A stretch of DNA of 64,000 bases from Pelagibacterales bacterium SAG-MED47 (GTDB lineage Bacteria; Pseudomonadota; Alphaproteobacteria; Pelagibacterales; Pelagibacteraceae), in the NCBI GenBank assembly GCA_014653355.1, contig JACWEO010000002.1:1-64000 (forward strand), written 5' to 3'. The translations under genes and the position numbers were made by a program. Within the stretch, counting starts at the first letter, position 1; each line of letters opens with the position of its first letter. This document shows, in pieces, positions 60,611 through 64,000 of the stretch. Below the pieces are notes generated by a model. It saw only the letters and a list, made by a program, of their open reading frames with translations. It was not told the origin of the DNA and ran no database searches.

Positions 60611-61759
60611 ATGACAAAAAATAATTTAAAGGTAGTTAAATCTACTAAAGATCAAGAAATGGATATTAAAGAAAAGAACAAAGCATTAGATGCTGCGATC
60701 AGCCAGATAACTGACAATTTTGGAAAAGGTTCAGTTATGAAGCTAGGTGAAAAAAGAGCTATGGATATTGAGTCAATATCTACAGGATCGCTAAGTTTGG
60801 ATTTGGCTTTAGGAATTGGTGGATTACCTAAAGGAAGGATTGTAGAAGTTTATGGACCAGAGTCTTCTGGAAAAACAACATTAGCATTACAAGTAGTTGC
60901 CGAAGCTCAAAAAGCTGGAGGCATTTGTGCGTTTGTTGATGCAGAACATGCTTTAGATCCAGTTTATGCAAAAAAATTAGGTGTGAACACTGAAGAGCTT
61001 TTAATCTCACAACCAGATGCTGGGGAGCAGGCTTTAGAAATAGCTGATACACTAGTAAAATCAGGATCTATTTCAGTAATCGTAATTGACTCTGTTGCAG
61101 CGTTAACTCCAAGAGCTGAAATTGAAGGTGAGATGGGTGATCATCATGTTGGTCTTCAATCAAGATTAATGAGTCAAGCTTTAAGAAAGTTAACTGGTTC
61201 AATTTCTAACACAAACACAATGATGATTTTCATTAACCAAATTAGAATGAAAATTGGAGTTATGTTTGGAAGTCCTGAAACAACATCAGGTGGAAATGCA
61301 CTTAAATTTTATTCATCAGTAAGAATGGACATTAGAAGAATTGGTGCCATCAAAGATAAAGATGAAATTATCGGTAACTCTACAAGAGTGAAAGTAGTTA
61401 AAAATAAAGTTGCTCCACCATTTAAAGTTGTTGAATTTGATTTAATGTATGGAAAAGGAATTAGTAAAATGGGTGAGTTGGTAGACCTTGGTGCTAAAGC
61501 TGACATCATTGAAAAATCAGGAGCATGGTATGCTTACAAAGGAGAGAAAATTGGACAAGGAAGAGAAAATGCCAAAGTCTATTTAGCTCAAAATCCACAA
61601 GTTGCTGCAGAAATTGAAATGGCAATTAGGGAAAAAGCTGGTGTGATTTCTAAAAAGATTGAAGGAAATCCATTAAGTCCTGAAAAAATTGAAAAAGAGA
61701 AGAAAGTAGCTGAAAAAGAAGAAGCTGAAAAAGAAGCTACTCCTCCTAAAAAGAATTAG
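60611..61759 (+). CDS. recA: Recombinase RecA
   Basis: [33 protein letters not shown]. Confidence 0.99.
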   Translation: MTKNNLKVVKSTKDQEMDIKEKNKALDAAISQITDNFGKGSVMKLGEKRAMDIESISTGSLSLDLALGIGGLPKGRIVEVYGPESSGKTTLALQVVAEAQKAGGICAFVDAEHALDPVYAKKLGVNTEELLISQPDAGEQALEIADTLVKSGSISVIVIDSVAALTPRAEIEGEMGDHHVGLQSRLMSQALRKLTGSISNTNTMMIFINQIRMKIGVMFGSPETTSGGNALKFYSSVRMDIRRIGAIKDKDEIIGNSTRVKVVKNKVAPPFKVVEFDLMYGKGISKMGELVDLGAKADIIEKSGAWYAYKGEKIGQGRENAKVYLAQNPQVAAEIEMAIREKAGVISKKIEGNPLSPEKIEKEKKVAEKEEAEKEATPPKKN

Positions 61760-61782
61760 AATTAAAGGTCATCTTTAAATTA

Positions 61783-61809
61783 TAAAGGCGCTTGTTTTAA
61801 GCGCCTTTA
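61783..61809 (+). terminator. Perfect inverted repeat after recA, probable terminator hairpin (no T-tract)
   Basis: AAAGGCGCTT-GTTTT-AAGCGCCTTT followed by ACCCCC. Confidence 0.6.
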
Positions 61810-61859
61810 CCCCCTCATCGTTATCTAGACATAGAATAAAAAAGCTGTATTTTAAAAAT

Positions 61860-64000
61860 ATGGCTCAGAAATCATTAAATCAGATAAGAGAAACTTTCTT
61901 AAAATATTTTGAGAAAAACGATCATAAGATTGTTGAGTCTAGCAATTTAGTTCCAAATAATGATCCAACATTGATGTTTGCTAATTCTGGAATGGTTCAA
62001 TTTAAAAATGTATTTACAGGTTTAGAGAAAAGAGACTATCAAAGAGCAACTACCTCGCAAAAATGTGTAAGAGCGGGTGGTAAACATAATGATTTAGAAA
62101 ATGTTGGGTATACACCGAGACATCATACATTTTTTGAAATGTTAGGAAATTTTTCTTTTGGTGATTATTTTAAAGAAAAAGCAATTCATTATGCGTGGGA
62201 TTTAATTACAAAAGACTTTGGAATAGATAAAAATAAACTTTATGTAACAGTTTTTCATGAAGATGATGAAGCATTCAATTTATGGAAGAAAATAGCGGGT
62301 TTAAGTGATGATAGAATAATAAGAATTTCTACATCAGACAATTTTTGGTCAATGGGAGAAATGGGTCCTTGTGGACCATGTTCAGAAATTTTCTATGATC
62401 ATGGAGATCATTTAAAAGGAGGTTTGCCGGGCACCAAAAATGAGGATGGAGATCGATTTATCGAGATTTGGAATTTAGTTTTTATGCAATATGAGCAAGT
62501 AACAAAAGATAAAAGAATAGATCTTCCAAAACCATCTGTTGATACTGGTATGGGTTTAGAGAGAATTGCAGCACTATTACAGGGAACACATGATAATTAT
62601 CAAACTGATCATTTTAAAAAATTGATTAGTTCTATATCAGATGTAACAAAGGTTGATCAGGTAGACAATAATATTTCAAGTTTTAGAGTTATAGCTGACC
62701 ACTTAAGAGCAAGCTCATTTCTTTTAGCAGAGGGCGTGTTACCATCAAACGAAGGACGTGGGTATGTACTTAGAAGAATAATGAGAAGAGGAATGAGACA
62801 TTCTCATTTATTAGGATCTAAAGAACCAATTTTTTATAAAATATTTGACTCACTTAAAAAAGAAATGTCGGGCAGCTATCCTGAACTAAAAAGATCTGAA
62901 TCTTTAATCAAAGAAACTCTAAAAATGGAAGAAGAAAAATTTTTGGTCTTACTTGATAGAGGAATAAAAATTTTGAATGAAGAAATTTCTAAAATAGATA
63001 AAGTTTTATCAGGTGAAGTAGCATTTAAATTATATGATACTTTTGGTTTTCCTTTAGACCTAACTGAAGATATTTTGAAAAATAAATCTTTAAAAGTTGA
63101 TCACAATAAATTTGATGATCTGATGAAAAAAAGTAAAGAGTTAGCAAAAAAAAACTGGAAAGGTTCTGGTGATAGCTCTGAAGAAGCTATTTGGTTTTCA
63201 ATAAAGGATAAAACAGGACCTACAGAATTTTTAGGCTACAAGTCCAATCAATCTGAGGGAGTAATATTAAATCTTTTAAAAGATAATAAAGAATTAAAAA
63301 AATTATCAACTAATGAAAAAGGTATTATTATAACAAATCAAACACCATTTTACGGAGAGTCAGGTGGTCAGCTCGGAGACCAAGGTACAATAGTTTCTGG
63401 AAACTCTGTATTTGAAGTTGAAGATACTCAAAAAAACTTGGAGATTTATTTGTGCATTATGGATCAGTAAAAAGCGGTGAAGTAAAAATTAAAGATGTAG
63501 TAGAAATGAAAATTGATGTTGAAAGAAGAGACAATCTTAAAGCTTACCATTCAGCAACACATTTACTTCATGAATCTCTTAGAAGAACTTTAGGAAAACA
63601 TGTTATGCAAAAGGGTTCATTAGTTGCACCTGATAGACTTAGATTTGATTTTAGTCATATGAAACCCATTACTAGTGAAGAGTTACAAAAAATTGACAAA
63701 CTTGTTAATGAATATGTTCAAGCAAATACCGAGGTTACAACCAGAATTATGACCCCAAAAGCTGCAATTGATAAGGGTGCCTTAGCATTCTTTGGGGAAA
63801 AATATGGAGAAGAAGTAAGGGTAGTTTCAATGGGTAAAGAAAAAGAAACTTATTTTTCAACAGAATTGTGTGGTGGAACACACGTTCAAAATACTGGAAA
63901 TATTGGTAAATTTAGAACAATTAGTCAGGCTTCTATTGCTGCAGGTGTCAGAAGAGTTGAAGCATTAAGAGATAAGCAGTTAGAAGATTATATTAAAAAC
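61860..64000 (+). CDS. alaS: Alanyl-tRNA synthetase, 5' part, with apparent -1 nt frameshift near 63430-63436; runs off the window
   Basis: Frame 1 to 63470 encodes AlaRS N-terminal/editing start; after an A7 run the homology continues in another frame ([17 protein letters not shown]...[18 protein letters not shown]...[15 protein letters not shown]). Confidence 0.93.

Noticed and set aside
60828-61052. 74 aa minus-strand ORF
   Set aside because: Antisense to recA P-loop region
1-64000. CRISPR array, transposon ends, prophage or defence island
   Set aside because: No regularly spaced repeats, transposase, integrase, phage structural or recognisable defence genes were seen by reading the ORFs and intergenic regions

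Overview
This is a gene-dense, very AT-rich window with small genes and minimal intergenic space. It is most consistent with a SAR11/Pelagibacterales alphaproteobacterium, an inference from gene content, AT bias and a proteorhodopsin with SAR11-like context. Main blocks: (1) aminotransferase end, ADP-ribosylglycohydrolase, trxB, ELM1-like, carAB; (2) yqeY-dnaG-rpoD, two tRNAs, mlaC/mlaA, an amidase and RNase P RNA; (3) a ~21 kb one-direction division/cell-wall cluster: mraZ-ftsZ-rsmH-ftsL-ftsI-murE::murF-mraY-murD-ftsW-murG-murC-murB-ddl-ftsQ-(mini ftsA)-lpxC-bamD-ligA; (4) pepP, uvrD, AsmA-like, fumC, pyrC, SMR, prpE; (5) a blue-tuned proteorhodopsin followed by ferredoxin, ferredoxin reductase and GST; (6) DksA-like plus two tiny overlapping membrane ORFs, a GT39/GT2/alginate-lyase-like cluster, umuDC, SOUL, GFA, a glycerate-kinase-like gene, TolC, recA and alaS with an apparent frameshift. 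Best second-look items: a tRNA-Val(GAC) with concerted D-loop/T-loop deviations, a half-size FtsA lacking the expected ATPase half, the alaS poly-A frameshift, SOS-box-like motifs at umuD and recA, a 10-bp-periodic MraZ operator over a near-consensus promoter, the structured proteorhodopsin leader and terminator, and the sORF pair behind dksA. I did not find a CRISPR array, prophage, transposon or clear new defence system.
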